A stretch of DNA of 64,000 nucleotides. Origin: Duganella sp. Root1480D1 (lineage in GTDB: Bacteria; Pseudomonadota; Gammaproteobacteria; Burkholderiales; Burkholderiaceae_D). The stretch is taken from assembly GCF_001427305.1 (NCBI RefSeq), contig NZ_LMFZ01000048.1, positions 1,355 through 65,354 on the forward strand, written 5' to 3'. Shown in pieces: positions 41,201-50,400 of this stretch; the first letter of the stretch is position 1; each line of letters starts with the position of its first letter. Below the pieces are notes generated by a model. It saw nothing but the letters and a program-made list of their open reading frames with translations, was not told the DNA's origin and searched no databases. The translations under genes and the position numbers were made by a program.

Positions 41201-42881
41201 TGCTGACAAAACCAAGGGCATCGGTAATCGTTGTGGTGACGGCAAAGTTGGCTGCGTCGAAGGCATAGGCGTACTGGGTCGTGCTTTGCTGTACCCCAGG
41301 GGCGTTCTTCCTGACCCATTGCAGCGTTTCGGATACTTCACGGCCAAAGGTGTCATACGCCATGTTCCGCGCTTTCCAGTCGTTCCAGGTGCTGCCGCCG
41401 TCGTTACTGTAGCTGACGGTGGCCGAGGCAACGGCCAGCCGGTTTGCCGTCAGCGAGTTGACGGTCTTGATCACCTGGTTGGTGATGCAGTCCTGCATGG
41501 TAGTGGTATTCGCCAGGCTGAAGATGGTCATGCCCGACGCAGTGTAGTAGGACGCCGACTGCTGCGTGTCCATGGAATAGGCTTCGCTGGCCGGCTTGTA
41601 CGAACTCGACTGGATCGACGTGGTATTGCCGAAGTAGTCATACTGGTAGGCGCACTTGTTCTGCGGTACGCCGTTCGCGGAAGGGCTGGCAAAGAACAAC
41701 TGCTCGGTCTGCTTCGGGCTCAGGTAGTTCGGTTGCTGGCTGTGCTTGTCCGGGGTCAGGTCATAGACCGAGTTCAGTTGCAGGAAGCCTTGCTGGTTGC
41801 CGCTGGCGTCGATGATGTAGGTGTTTTGCTGGACCGGCACGTGCGAGAAGCTGTACAGCGTATCGGTCAGTGCCAGGATATTGCTGGCGGCGTCCATGCT
41901 GCGCACTTCGACATTGTATTGGTACAGGGTGTTGTTACTGTCGAGCAGGCCGTCGGAAGTGCTGGACAGTGCATAGCCGGCCTGGTAGCCGGTGAAGGTA
42001 TTGCCGCCGCTATTAGTGCCATAGGCATACTGGTAGTGCGACAGCAGATTGTTACCCTGGTCCATGTAGTACAGGTCGGAGATGGCGGGGATCGAATAGC
42101 TCCCGTTATTCGTATCGAGGAACTGGATGCTGGTGTAGCTGAAATTGGTGGTCTTGCCAGACGGGTAGGCGATCGAGCTGATGACGTTGAAGTCGCCTTG
42201 CGCGACTGTCGTGAAGCTGGTGACATGGCCGAGCGGGTCGACCAGGCTGCTGATCCCGCTGCTGGTGTAATTCAGTGTGGTGGTGCCGCCATCCGGGCAG
42301 GTAATGATGATCTGGTTCGGGTTGTAGCCAAAGCTGGTCTGCTGGCCGAAGCTGTCGGTGATGGTGTCCAGCAGGTTGTTGCTGGTGTATGCGTAATAGA
42401 TGAAATTGCCGTAGCGGTCGGCCCGCATCAGCAGCTTGCCGGTGCTGTCGAAATAGTGGCAGGAGCCGTCGGTGCCGGAGAACGAGAACTGGTAGCTGGC
42501 GCCGGACTGTCCATAAGGCAGGGGCTGGCCGGAAATATTGTTGGTGAAGGCGAAGCCGTGATTGTTCTCGTACTTGAGGCCGGAAGCATAGCCGGTGGCG
42601 TCGGTCCAGTTGGGATCGATGATATAGCGCATGCCGTTGACTTCCAGCGCTTCGCCCGGGGTCAGGAAGGGGATGCCGAAACTCCAGTTGTCCGGCAAGC
42701 CGAGCCGGCCCGGCGTTCCCATCGAGTAGGAGAGCTGGATCGACAGGCCAATGCCATCAAGCTTGCCGACTTGGGTGACCAGCGGGATGTTGAGCATCAG
42801 CGATCCCGAGTTGGGGATCACGTTTTCAAATGCATTGGAAATCCGGTTGAACGCCTGTGAACCTTCAAAAGAGCTGCTCAT
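38229..42881 (-). CDS. large RHS/YD-repeat protein with a Gly/Ala membrane-like C-terminal tail
   Basis: The 1550-residue protein has an N-terminal beta-rich region (1-150; LNIPLVTQVGKLDGIGLSIQ), then YD/RHS repeats (150-1250; e.g. YDRLGRLISAVTPSG, YDALGQMTRLTNN, YNSIDQLLSYTVG) and the RHS core end YLRARYYDASTMRFISRD...NIDPTG near 1329. No signal peptide, PAAR or DUF6531 start is seen. The variable tail (1330-1550, coded 38229-38893) consists almost only of Gly, Ala, Val, Leu and Thr with repeats such as EALGYAG/EALGYVG and ends FGLLALLLL. RHS shells cage a C-terminal toxin; this one would cage a glycine-zipper, possibly pore-forming, segment. It follows the PLD gene by 48 bases. Confidence 0.9.
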   Translation of the reverse strand: MSSSFEGSQAFNRISNAFENVIPNSGSLMLNIPLVTQVGKLDGIGLSIQLSYSMGTPGRLGLPDNWSFGIPFLTPGEALEVNGMRYIIDPNWTDATGYASGLKYENNHGFAFTNNISGQPLPYGQSGASYQFSFSGTDGSCHYFDSTGKLLMRADRYGNFIYYAYTSNNLLDTITDSFGQQTSFGYNPNQIIITCPDGGTTTLNYTSSGISSLVDPLGHVTSFTTVAQGDFNVISSIAYPSGKTTNFSYTSIQFLDTNNGSYSIPAISDLYYMDQGNNLLSHYQYAYGTNSGGNTFTGYQAGYALSSTSDGLLDSNNTLYQYNVEVRSMDAASNILALTDTLYSFSHVPVQQNTYIIDASGNQQGFLQLNSVYDLTPDKHSQQPNYLSPKQTEQLFFASPSANGVPQNKCAYQYDYFGNTTSIQSSSYKPASEAYSMDTQQSASYYTASGMTIFSLANTTTMQDCITNQVIKTVNSLTANRLAVASATVSYSNDGGSTWNDWKARNMAYDTFGREVSETLQWVRKNAPGVQQSTTQYAYAFDAANFAVTTTITDALGFVSKHTVSTMVGKKLADIQPSGATTSYSYDRLGRLISAVTPSGLQTSYAYKIATVDGENSTLKTTPLGYQTKSVYDCLGRETASYDNGTPGNPGALRPLSTKRYDILGNVVAETDVFGNVTTAAFNSLGKPTSSVDPQRNQTTVAYDFAANAAMTSLNGVPQKKAVSDNCGNTILEEKYPNTKNPDQGSQYTLRRTSSYGGFGYLQTAQVSQLAGAVETQLFANAYQYDAEGQQASAKFSAPDGSTRLTQTTYDLNKKEISHSNSVSYPDQRNYSVASDVCQYDALGQMTRLTNNMDQSEAYAYNGDGQVTAKTLFDGSVISYQYTADGQKAKESWTEGGMPCAIAYAYDKDGRLLSTSDNTGAVANAYTLDGVLTSISYPDGKTLAYTLDQYSRKIAQTDVSGATTSYSYTQQNQLATVKNGQDTLSYGYYSDTSKNTVIGAPQSVTLANNYTETYQYDAHDRKNATQKVSAAGQVLLNENCVLNALNQMVSSTLASALSSDVSLNQQRSWTYDAFSQLTADTVKNSSGAVTSADTYQYDGNGNVLKKTSNGVATVYTYNSIDQLLSYTVGSGKAQSQTFDTNGRLVVDGDGNGYRYDLRGKLLNVEGASNTRYSYFPNELLATRASQSSTVQMYYDSTQQMVNSYQNGSATQFLLVGSKRFAAYKQGSAPFYYGTNQRQDTVLGMAAGKLVGSASYQAYGEETDVNLGLDASNNFAWNQEYTDPDNKLVYLRARYYDASTMRFISRDNARLDNRYGFGNGDPINNIDPTGNDALEWAAIGVGAGAGAALVGVGAYLAITYGAAVTAAVGGVSAVASIGAGVLAGAGALALGAGVGSTGLIAGAVAGASTVLLGVATDAGISTAIGVTLGTGLGAYAGSALAGTTGALIGGSLGGAIGGYVGTAAGEALGYAGTAAAEALGYVGAVAGDALAYVGATTAAGVAATATEATLAAVTAATTMAADAAVATAAAATGVAAAAGDAAFGLLALLLL

Positions 42882-42929
42882 GTTATTTCTCCAGTGTGGT
42901 AAGTGGGTGGCGTTGGCAGGGTGTGTGCA

Positions 42930-44762
42930 TCAGCCGCTGAATCCATGTGGGCTGGAATATTTCCAGAGCGGTTTCCAGTAGCTTTCGATCAATGCGTTGA
43001 CGGCGTCCGGTCCCTCGACCAGGTAATTGAATTCGGAGAGTGAACCAGGGTAGAGATTGTCCGAGCCGATGACATAGGCCTGGTCGTCGATGATCATCAG
43101 CTTGGAGTGGTTGCCTGGCGCCGATGGCACTTTCCTGAAGACCGAGCCGCTGGCCTTGATGAGGGACATGGCAGCACTGCCGATCACGCCTTCCCTGGGC
43201 GGCTTTTCCGATAGCGGCGGCTGCTTCAGGGTAGCGGTGTAGCCCTCGGGCGACAGGTCGGGCCACTTATACGTGAGGCCTTCGCCGGTACTGGACGCCG
43301 GTACCTGGTCGGTAAAGTAGAACGGGGCGACGCAAAGGCGCTTGAGCGCCTCGGCCCGCTTGCCATCGCTGTCGCCGAGCGGGGCATCGGTGGCGGCGTC
43401 ATGGGTCATGTAGTACTTGATCAATTCGAAGGTACGGATGGCACCCGAGCCGAAGGAGTATTGGTCGCCCTCGGCGCCAGCGCCGGCGTCCAGCGGTGAG
43501 ACGACGACGTCGACAGTGAGTTTGGGGTTGGCCAGCAACGCTTCCATCAGCCATTGGCAGACCACATGATCGGACCAGTTCTTTTTCCATGCGCTGACCA
43601 GGTCCATCTGCGACATGCAGATTTTTTCTTTGGCCTGCTTGATCAGGGTTTCCTTCATTACTTCAGAGCCCTTCTGGTAATCGCTTTCCTTGGGGCCGCT
43701 CCAGTATTTGCCGACGGACAGCATGCGGCTGGCGAGCTGGTACTCGTCAAAGCCGTCGTACCTGGTGTACACCACGCGCAGCGGGAAGACCTCGACCGCC
43801 AGGTCGCTCAATGTCTGCAGGTCGTCCGAGCGCGTGTCGCGCGTGCCGGCAGCAGGTGGTGTTGAGGCTGTTTCATCTGCGCCAGGCTGGACGCCGGAGC
43901 GGTGCAAGGCAATCAGCGCGGCCTGCCGTTGCTGCAGGTAGGCGGCGGCAGTCGCTTCGCGCAGCGGGTCGGCTGGCTTGCTGCGGTCCTTGTCGCCGTT
44001 TTTCCAGGACAGGCTGGCGGTATCCAGGTATTCCTTGGTCAGCAGGTCGGTACCGCAATCCCACATCCGGTCCAGGAACAGTTGCGAACCATAGGCCGCC
44101 GCGCCATGCACCACGCACGACAGGTCATGCACCGGCGGATAGCTGCGGAACAGGTCCATGTTCAGATTGTGCCCGCCCACCAAGGCTTCGCAGCCATCGA
44201 CGGCGATGATCTTGGAGTGGTTCCAGGTCATCTTGGTATCGTCGGTGGAGATGATGCTGTCGCTGAACAGCTTTTGCGTCAGCGCCGACAGCACGCCTTC
44301 CTGCAGGCGGTAGAAGCGGCCCATCCAGATTTCCGGCATGCGTTCCCAGGAGGCCGAGCGCAGCCGCACCAGGCGCACCAGGGCTGCCTTGAAGTCGGTG
44401 TAATTGGCCGGTTCCATGAACGGCGACACCGGCGTCTGCCCGAACAGGAAGCGGAACTGGGTCGGTGCGCTGCGATCCATCGGCGTGCTGAGGGCGGTGT
44501 CGATGGCGCCAAGGATGGCGCGCACCCAGGCCGGGTCGGGGCTGTTCAGGGAAGACAGGTCGCAGCGGTAGCGCGCCTTTTGCATGACCTCGACGACTGC
44601 CCGCTCGAATTCCGCCTGGCGCACCAGGGCCTGCGGCATGATCTCTTTGCCGAACTGCATGCCCCAGACGTGGGGCGTGTCGAGGATCCTCAGGTAGTTA
44701 GGCCCGCCGAGCTGGCTGAAGTAGCTGCCAAGGTTCTGCTGCACATTGTCGATCTGGCTCAT
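42930..44762 (-). CDS. phospholipase D-like protein with two HKD motifs
   Basis: ATG at 44762 with GGGAGA; 610 residues. Both catalytic motifs are intact: NHSKIIAVD...GGHNLN (H182, K184, D189) and NHSKLMIIDD...GSDNLYPG (H552, K554, D559). There is no signal peptide. The 300-residue spacing and length resemble T6SS phospholipase effectors (Tle5/PldA-like) more than cardiolipin synthase. It should cleave phosphatidylethanolamine or a related lipid. It lies 22 bases after the alpha/beta hydrolase gene and 48 bases before the RHS gene, so all three are co-transcribed. Confidence 0.88.
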   Translation of the reverse strand: MSQIDNVQQNLGSYFSQLGGPNYLRILDTPHVWGMQFGKEIMPQALVRQAEFERAVVEVMQKARYRCDLSSLNSPDPAWVRAILGAIDTALSTPMDRSAPTQFRFLFGQTPVSPFMEPANYTDFKAALVRLVRLRSASWERMPEIWMGRFYRLQEGVLSALTQKLFSDSIISTDDTKMTWNHSKIIAVDGCEALVGGHNLNMDLFRSYPPVHDLSCVVHGAAAYGSQLFLDRMWDCGTDLLTKEYLDTASLSWKNGDKDRSKPADPLREATAAAYLQQRQAALIALHRSGVQPGADETASTPPAAGTRDTRSDDLQTLSDLAVEVFPLRVVYTRYDGFDEYQLASRMLSVGKYWSGPKESDYQKGSEVMKETLIKQAKEKICMSQMDLVSAWKKNWSDHVVCQWLMEALLANPKLTVDVVVSPLDAGAGAEGDQYSFGSGAIRTFELIKYYMTHDAATDAPLGDSDGKRAEALKRLCVAPFYFTDQVPASSTGEGLTYKWPDLSPEGYTATLKQPPLSEKPPREGVIGSAAMSLIKASGSVFRKVPSAPGNHSKLMIIDDQAYVIGSDNLYPGSLSEFNYLVEGPDAVNALIESYWKPLWKYSSPHGFSG

Positions 44763-44784
44763 GGTTGCGTCTCCCTTGTGAGGT

Positions 44785-45990
44785 CTACAGGAACGTCCAC
44801 GCCACGCGGCCGGTTTCGTTGCGCTCGCTGGTGACGGGATAGGCCAGCCGGTAAGGCGGATCGCCCACCACGTTGTCCATGTAATAGCTGTTGAAGGGGT
44901 TGCGGCCCGAGATCGACGAAATCCGGCGTACATAAGGGCGATAAGGCAGGCTGCTGGTGCGGGTGGCGCCGCCGCCCATGGCATCGAACTGCGCCGGGTC
45001 GGTGTGGATGCTGCGGCGCAGCTCGGGCAGGCTCTCGCTGACGGCCGAATGGACCGGGAAACTGATGCCCCACTGGGTCAGGTAGGCCCGCGCCAGCTTG
45101 TATACCAGCTTGGGGACCGGCGCGACGAAGCCGCTCACGTCCTCGGGCTGGTAGCCGCTGTTGGAGGTGCTGTTGCCGGCAACCGTGCTGTGCCGGCCGC
45201 GGCAGGCAAACAGCGCGTAGCCCTGCGGCTGCAGCGCATCGCCCGCCTGCAGCGGGTCGGCCTGCTGGTAATGGTCGGCGAGGGTGTCCCAGGTGCCGCC
45301 GAGCTCGATCGTCTCCTTGCCATCGGACAGGCCCAGCATTTTCCGGTTCGGACGCGGAATCACGGCCATGAACGGCTTGTCGCCCGGCTGGATTCCCATG
45401 TCCCAGCTATAGATGCCGACGTAGTTGCGCACATTGGGCGCCAGCTGGGTCAGGATGCCATACCACTCGCCGGTGCCCGGCACGGGGTCGATGGCAAAGA
45501 TATTGATGGTGATGTCGCGCGAGCCGTAGGCATAGATGAACCATGCCGCCATGATGGCTTCCACCGCGCCGCGGCTGTGCCCGACCAGGTTGATATTGCG
45601 CGCGCCGCTGGCCAGCGCCAGGTTGGCAGTGTGCAGTGCCAGCGCGGCAGCAGCCCAGCCGATGACGGAGGAGGGCAGCGAGCGCTGGTCGCCGCCCGAG
45701 TATTTCCTGGCGTAGTCGAGCAGGGCTTGCGGTGCGTCCAGCGGGCCTTTCAGCATGAGAGGTTCGCTGCTGTCGCGTGGCTCGGCCCAGTCGTTTTCCC
45801 CCACGCCGCGCACCGTGATGCTGGGCTGGACTGCCTCCAGCGTGCCGGACAGCTCCAGGTGGATGCGCACCGGGATGTAGCCGGTTTGCGGACAGTAGAT
45901 GCGGCGGTCGCTTTTGTCACGCGAGCGCTCGCCTTCGTCGCGGGTGCAGGCGGTGCCGGAGAGGCAGATGGTGAAGCTTGTATCAGGCAT
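44785..45990 (-). CDS. alpha/beta-hydrolase fold lipase-like protein (Tle/DUF2235-like)
   Basis: The 401-residue protein has a nucleophile elbow GHSRGA (S139) and downstream FAIDPVPGTGEW with the likely Asp, and HYQQADPL or RGRHSTVAGN for the His. The GHSRGAVEAI plus DPVPG pattern is that of DUF2235/Tle1-type phospholipases used as antibacterial effectors. No signal peptide. It is the first gene of the hydrolase-PLD-RHS operon; a 14-bp perfect palindrome lies about 90 bases upstream. Two lipid-active enzymes side by side suggest a membrane-attack function. Confidence 0.8.
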   Translation of the reverse strand: MPDTSFTICLSGTACTRDEGERSRDKSDRRIYCPQTGYIPVRIHLELSGTLEAVQPSITVRGVGENDWAEPRDSSEPLMLKGPLDAPQALLDYARKYSGGDQRSLPSSVIGWAAAALALHTANLALASGARNINLVGHSRGAVEAIMAAWFIYAYGSRDITINIFAIDPVPGTGEWYGILTQLAPNVRNYVGIYSWDMGIQPGDKPFMAVIPRPNRKMLGLSDGKETIELGGTWDTLADHYQQADPLQAGDALQPQGYALFACRGRHSTVAGNSTSNSGYQPEDVSGFVAPVPKLVYKLARAYLTQWGISFPVHSAVSESLPELRRSIHTDPAQFDAMGGGATRTSSLPYRPYVRRISSISGRNPFNSYYMDNVVGDPPYRLAYPVTSERNETGRVAWTFL

Positions 45991-46081
45991 GTTCAGCTCC
46001 GTGGAAAAAGATCGTCAGGGCGGGTTAGTCGAATGTACTGCCCGCTTTCGGCCCTGGTAAGTATCGTGACCGTTACAGCGC

Positions 46082-46095
46082 ACGTATCGATACGT
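46082..46095. promoter_or_regulatory. 14-bp palindrome upstream of the hydrolase-PLD-RHS operon
   Basis: ACGTATCGATACGT is perfectly symmetric and lies in the 117-base gap between the regulator gene and the hydrolase start, about 92 bases before that ATG. It is a good candidate operator for one of the two regulators of the cluster. Confidence 0.45.
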
Positions 46096-46107
46096 AACAG
46101 GCGCCGA

Positions 46108-46899
46108 TCAGGACGCGAAGAACTCCTTTAGTGCGCTGCAGATGGTGCAGGCCAGGTCTTCCTGCATGGCGATGCCGGGCGAGCCATGGCGGTCCAGTTG
46201 TTCGGACCAGACGATGGCGCCGGACTGGGTGCTGGTCAGGCGTACCGCGGCACGCACCAGTTGCTCATCGATGCGCACGCTGCCTTCCAGCCGGTAATCG
46301 GCGCCGTCCGGTTCGCCCTGCGCGATGTGGAACAGCACGTGGTCGCCGAAGGCACGGAACAGGTGGTGGCTCAGTTCTTCGCTCAGGCCTTGCGCGAACG
46401 GCATGCCGGCGGCTGGTGCGCTGGCGTTGCGTAGCTCATGGACCGCCAGCATGTAGCTGGCATGCTGCTCCTGCGAATCGCCGCTGCGGCGGCGGATCAC
46501 CGGCATGTAGCTGCGGATCGGGATGGAGATTACGATGCCGTCCTGGCGGCCCGGCCCTGCATAGTAGGCCCGCAGCTTTTCGCGCAAACGGCCGACCTGG
46601 ACTCGCACAATGGGATCTTCTCCAGTACTGTAGCAAGCAGGGTCACGGTCGAAGACTTCGATGCCGATGCCGTACTCGGTGGTGTCGCGTTCGGCCCCGG
46701 CCTGCCAACGTTCGACCAGAAAGCGCAGCAGTCTGCTTAAACGCGGTGCTTTGCGGAACATATCGTTGTTCAATATCCAGCCAAGACTGGCCTGGATCGT
46801 CGTACTGTCCGGCGGCACCGGCGTGTCGGCCGGGCAAGCCAAGGGAAAGTGCGGCAAGGCTCTGGCGAGCTGCAAGTTAGTATTGATGATGCGCTCCAT
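46108..46899 (-). CDS. regulatory protein with FlgO/TolB-like C-terminal domain
   Basis: The ATG at 46899 is preferred (263 residues); a TTG at 46935 is an alternative. Residues 40-125 carry LGWILNNDMFRKAPRLSRLL, IGIEVFDRDPACYSTGEDPI and VRVQVGRLREKLRAYY, a module common at the start of large winged-helix or adenylate-cyclase-like signalling proteins. Residues 150-255 (GLSEELSHHLFRAFGD, YRLEGSVRIDEQLVRAAVRL, IVWSEQLDR) match the FlgO/TolB-N-type domain. It has no membrane helix. Its location between the STAND regulator and the effector operon suggests a role in control. Mode of action unknown. Confidence 0.72.
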   Translation of the reverse strand: MERIINTNLQLARALPHFPLACPADTPVPPDSTTIQASLGWILNNDMFRKAPRLSRLLRFLVERWQAGAERDTTEYGIGIEVFDRDPACYSTGEDPIVRVQVGRLREKLRAYYAGPGRQDGIVISIPIRSYMPVIRRRSGDSQEQHASYMLAVHELRNASAPAAGMPFAQGLSEELSHHLFRAFGDHVLFHIAQGEPDGADYRLEGSVRIDEQLVRAAVRLTSTQSGAIVWSEQLDRHGSPGIAMQEDLACTICSALKEFFAS

Positions 46900-46989
46900 G
46901 AGGTCGGTTGAACTGTTCCTCACTCTAGTGCGCAAGCAGCGTGCGGGTTCTTCCCTTTATCTTCCGGAGGCCAAGTGCCTGATTCGGCG

Positions 46990-47019
46990 AAAAAAAGCCC
47001 TGTGCCAAAAGCACAGGGC
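46990..47019 (-). terminator. strong rho-independent terminator after the 127-residue gene
   Basis: GCCCTGTGC and GCACAGGGC form a perfect 9-bp stem around loop CAAAA; on the minus strand it is followed by seven T (46990-46996). It ends the STAND regulator/small-protein transcript and separates it from the downstream regulator gene. Confidence 0.88.
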
Positions 47020-47058
47020 CGACTGGGGTGCAGCACGATACGCGCTGCCTTGCAGGGC

Positions 47059-47442
47059 TTAACCCTCAGGCTGGTTGGCCACTTCCGGATCGAAGGAGCC
47101 GCGCTTTTCTAGCGACATCTTGTCGTAGACCTTGAGCGTGATGAAGATCGACCCCGGCTCGGACACTTCGTTGCAAACGGTGAGCATCTTGCCGCTGCGG
47201 CTGATGGTAATGGTGCCAAGCTGCGACACGTCGCCCTTGATCTCAGGCGGATCGAAACGGTAATCGCACTGCTTGTCTTTCGGTTGGGTGAGCTGGAAGT
47301 TGAGGATGGTGTCCCGTGCACTGCAGTTGATCAGTTCGACGCAGTTGGGCAGGAGCCTGCCGGTCTCGTCTTCAGTCACCGTGACGACGATGTTCTTAAA
47401 AGATGCCAGGGGAATATACGGTTGCTGGTCGTAGAAACTCAT
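47059..47442 (-). CDS. small protein coupled to the STAND regulator
   Basis: The 127-residue protein has no signal peptide or membrane helix. It looks like a single beta-sandwich: FKNIVVTVTEDETGRLLPNC, ARDTILNFQLTQPKDK, LGTITISRSGKMLTV and SIFITLKVYDKMS. Three cysteines. Its ATG overlaps the stop of the 1079-residue regulator (ATGA) and it is followed by a strong terminator, so it is made together with that protein and is probably its partner. No family recognised. Confidence 0.78.
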   Translation of the reverse strand: MSFYDQQPYIPLASFKNIVVTVTEDETGRLLPNCVELINCSARDTILNFQLTQPKDKQCDYRFDPPEIKGDVSQLGTITISRSGKMLTVCNEVSEPGSIFITLKVYDKMSLEKRGSFDPEVANQPEG

Positions 47443-50400
47443 TGCGCTTCCTTTTGATTGAAGTTAAGGGCCAAGGCTGGGACATAGCGGACTTGCTGGT
47501 GCTGCATTTTGTTCAGTTGTGCTTCTGCCATGCTGGCTGCGACCTCATCGCCGGCGCAATGCGCAGCACGCGCCCATTGGGACAACTGGCGGAATTCCGT
47601 TTCAGCGCCAAGGTCGGGCTTCAGCAGGCCGGCAGCCTGCTGGCAGGTGTTGCGGGCCGTGGCGCTATCCTGTTCGCTACGCTTGAACTCGGCGCGCAGC
47701 AGCAGGGTGCTGGCCAGCGAATCGCGCACAAGTGCATCCGTTGGCGCCACTTCGTGCAAGTGTTCGAGGGCTGCTGTGGCTGCCGCCAGCTGCCGGTTGG
47801 CTTCGTCGCGCTGCTGCAGCGACCAGTAGAGCTTGGCGCGTTGCTCGGCAGTCAGGGCGACCAGGCGCTGAAGGTTCCATTTCTTGGGCTCCAGCCGGAC
47901 CAGCTCCGCCAGCTTCGCTTCCAGCGCTTGCAGGGCTGCAATGCGTGCGGCGGGTGGCGCCTGCCCGATCTTGATCTGCTCCAGTTGCACGGTGTAGAGC
48001 GCAGACTGCCAGCTGCGGTTGCTCGGGTCTTGCCTGGTTACCGCCTGCAGCAGCGACTCGGCGGTGGTGTAACTGTCGCGGGCGGCAGCGGTATCGCCGC
48101 GTTCGGCAAGCAGGCTGGCCTGGTGCCAAAGCGCGAAGGCGTAGCGCTGCGTCCACTGCGCATTGGCGGGCACTGCCTGGTGCAGGGCGAGGGTGAGCTC
48201 GGCTTCGCGCTGGTAGAGCGTCATGGCTTCCTGCACCAGGCCGAGCTTGGCGCATGCGCTGGCCAGCCAGGACAGGCTGTTGGCCAGGTCCATCTGCAAA
48301 TCCTGCCGGCCGGGATTGCGCGCCAGGGCGCGGCTCTTCAGGGCAATCGATGCTGCGAATTCGTCCGCCGCATGACGGGTAGCGCCACGCCGCAGGGCCA
48401 CGGTGCCCAGGTTGCTATGGGCATAGGACTGCTCGATCCAGCCGTCGATATCGCTTGGATCGGCGGCCGCCAAGCGGTTGCTGAAGTCGAGGTATTCGCT
48501 GAAGTAGCGTTCGGCAGCCGGCCAGTTGCGCTGGTCGAGGTCGATCTGGCCCAGCCAGAAGGCGTTGGCGCCGAGCGACTTGAGCAGGGACTTGTCCGGC
48601 GCAGCCTTTTCGTCCCAGCGCGAATACAGGATCTGGCGCGCCGCCAGCAAGGCCTTGGCAGCGCCGGCCGGGTCGGCCCGCGCCACCTTGATCTCGGCAA
48701 TGACCTGCAGCGCCTTGGCTCGCTGCACCAGGGCGTTATCGTCATCTTTCGGATGCGCCGTGGACAGGTAAGACAGGGCGCGATTGCTGACACTGTCGAG
48801 CAGGTCGAGCCGGCCGATAGGGCGCAGCTTGTCGGTGAAGTCGCCCAGCATGAAGCCCATCAATTCCTCGGCTTCGATGCGGTGCTGCTCGGACGCCTTC
48901 TGCGAGGCCTGCGCCCACAGGCCGAGCACACTGGCCAGTAGTGCCAGCGCCGCCACCATGGCCAGCAGCGCGGCACGGCGCCGCTCATCGCGTTGCGCGC
49001 GCCGCAGCGATGCATGGATATAGTCCCGGTCCAGCGCGCTGAGCTGGAATCCCGGCGTTTGCAGCAGGTCGCGTGCCTGGTTCACCTGGGTGCCGCGCGG
49101 CAGCAGGAAGTCGCGGCTGCGGCTGCTCGACTGCCAGCGCGCCGCCTGCAGGCTGATGCGCGTGCGCAGTTGCAGGGCGTGGCGGTGGTTTTCGATCCAG
49201 GCAACGGCGCGCGGCCAGCGCCGCAGCAGGGCGTCGTGCGCGATGCCAAATGTCGGTACACCGGCGGTCAGGTCGCTGACGAACAGGCGGGCCTCGACCA
49301 TGGCCTTGGCCAGCGCCTGGCTGGCGGCATCGGCCAGCGTCGCCCAAGGCAGGCGGCGCGAGGTCACCGGCAGGTCGTCTTCGGAAATGCAGACCAGTTG
49401 CGCCAGCATGCCGGGCAGGGCGGCAACCTGGGCCTCGTCCAGTGCCTGCGTCACCTGTTCCGCGCGTGCGCCGATCGCCCCCTCGATGCCACCCAGCGTG
49501 CGGAACACGGCGAAGCTCAATTCGCCGTCCGGGCCGCGTTGCTGGTACAACTGTTCCAGGCAGTACTGCAACAGCGGCAGCATGTCCGAGCGCGACTGGG
49601 CTTCGGCGCATAAGACTTCGTCCAGGCCGAGCCCGCTGTCCGGATCGGAGGCGAAGTGCAGGTTGGCGGCCAGTGCGGGCTGGCGGATGATCTGCGCGAT
49701 CTCCGCCAGATCGGGCGGATCGAGGTCAATATGGCCGCCGCGCTGCTTCAGGTGCTTGAGTGGCGGATAGTTCGATAAATGCGGGTAGAAATCGTTGCGG
49801 CAGGCGAGCAGCACGTCGACGAAGCCGGACTGCGCCAGTTGTTCAAGGGTTGCGAGGAAGGCCATGCGCTCTGCCTCGTCTTCCGGCGGCAGGCGGAAGA
49901 TGACTTCGAGGCTGTCGACGAAAAGTGCCAGCTTGTGCCCGGCCAGGCGCTCCTGCAATTGGGCCACCATGCCGGCCGTATCGTCGCGCAGGCGGCTGGC
50001 GAGGCTGGCTGCGCTGTCGCGCTCGAACGGCAGGCCCTGGCCGGCTTCGGCATCGAGCAGCACACTGCCGAGGGCCAGCAACAGGCCACCGTCGCCCATG
50101 TCGGCCAGGTCGAGGCACAGCGCGCAATCGCGCTCGAGCTGGGGCAGGACTCCGGCGCGGATAAGGGATGTCTTGCCCGACCCCGAGGCGCCGAGCACCA
50201 GCAACATGGCGCAGCCCTTGCCGGCCTGCTCATGCAAGCCATCGGCCAGCTGCCTGATCGCTGCCTTGCGGCCGAAGAAGATGGCGGCGTGCCGTTCGTC
50301 AAAGGCTTGCAGGCCGCGGAATGGCGAGGCGTGCAGCCATTCCCCGGCGACGCCTTCATAGTCGCGGACCACCTGGGCCACGGTCCGGTAGCCGCGTTTG

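Noticed and set aside
38010..42860. Open frame of about 1600 codons on the plus strand opposite the RHS gene
   Set aside because: It mirrors the RHS gene through GC-rich codon bias, lacks a ribosome site, and its product is a featureless Gly/Ala/Val/Arg-rich shadow. The RHS frame has real motifs.
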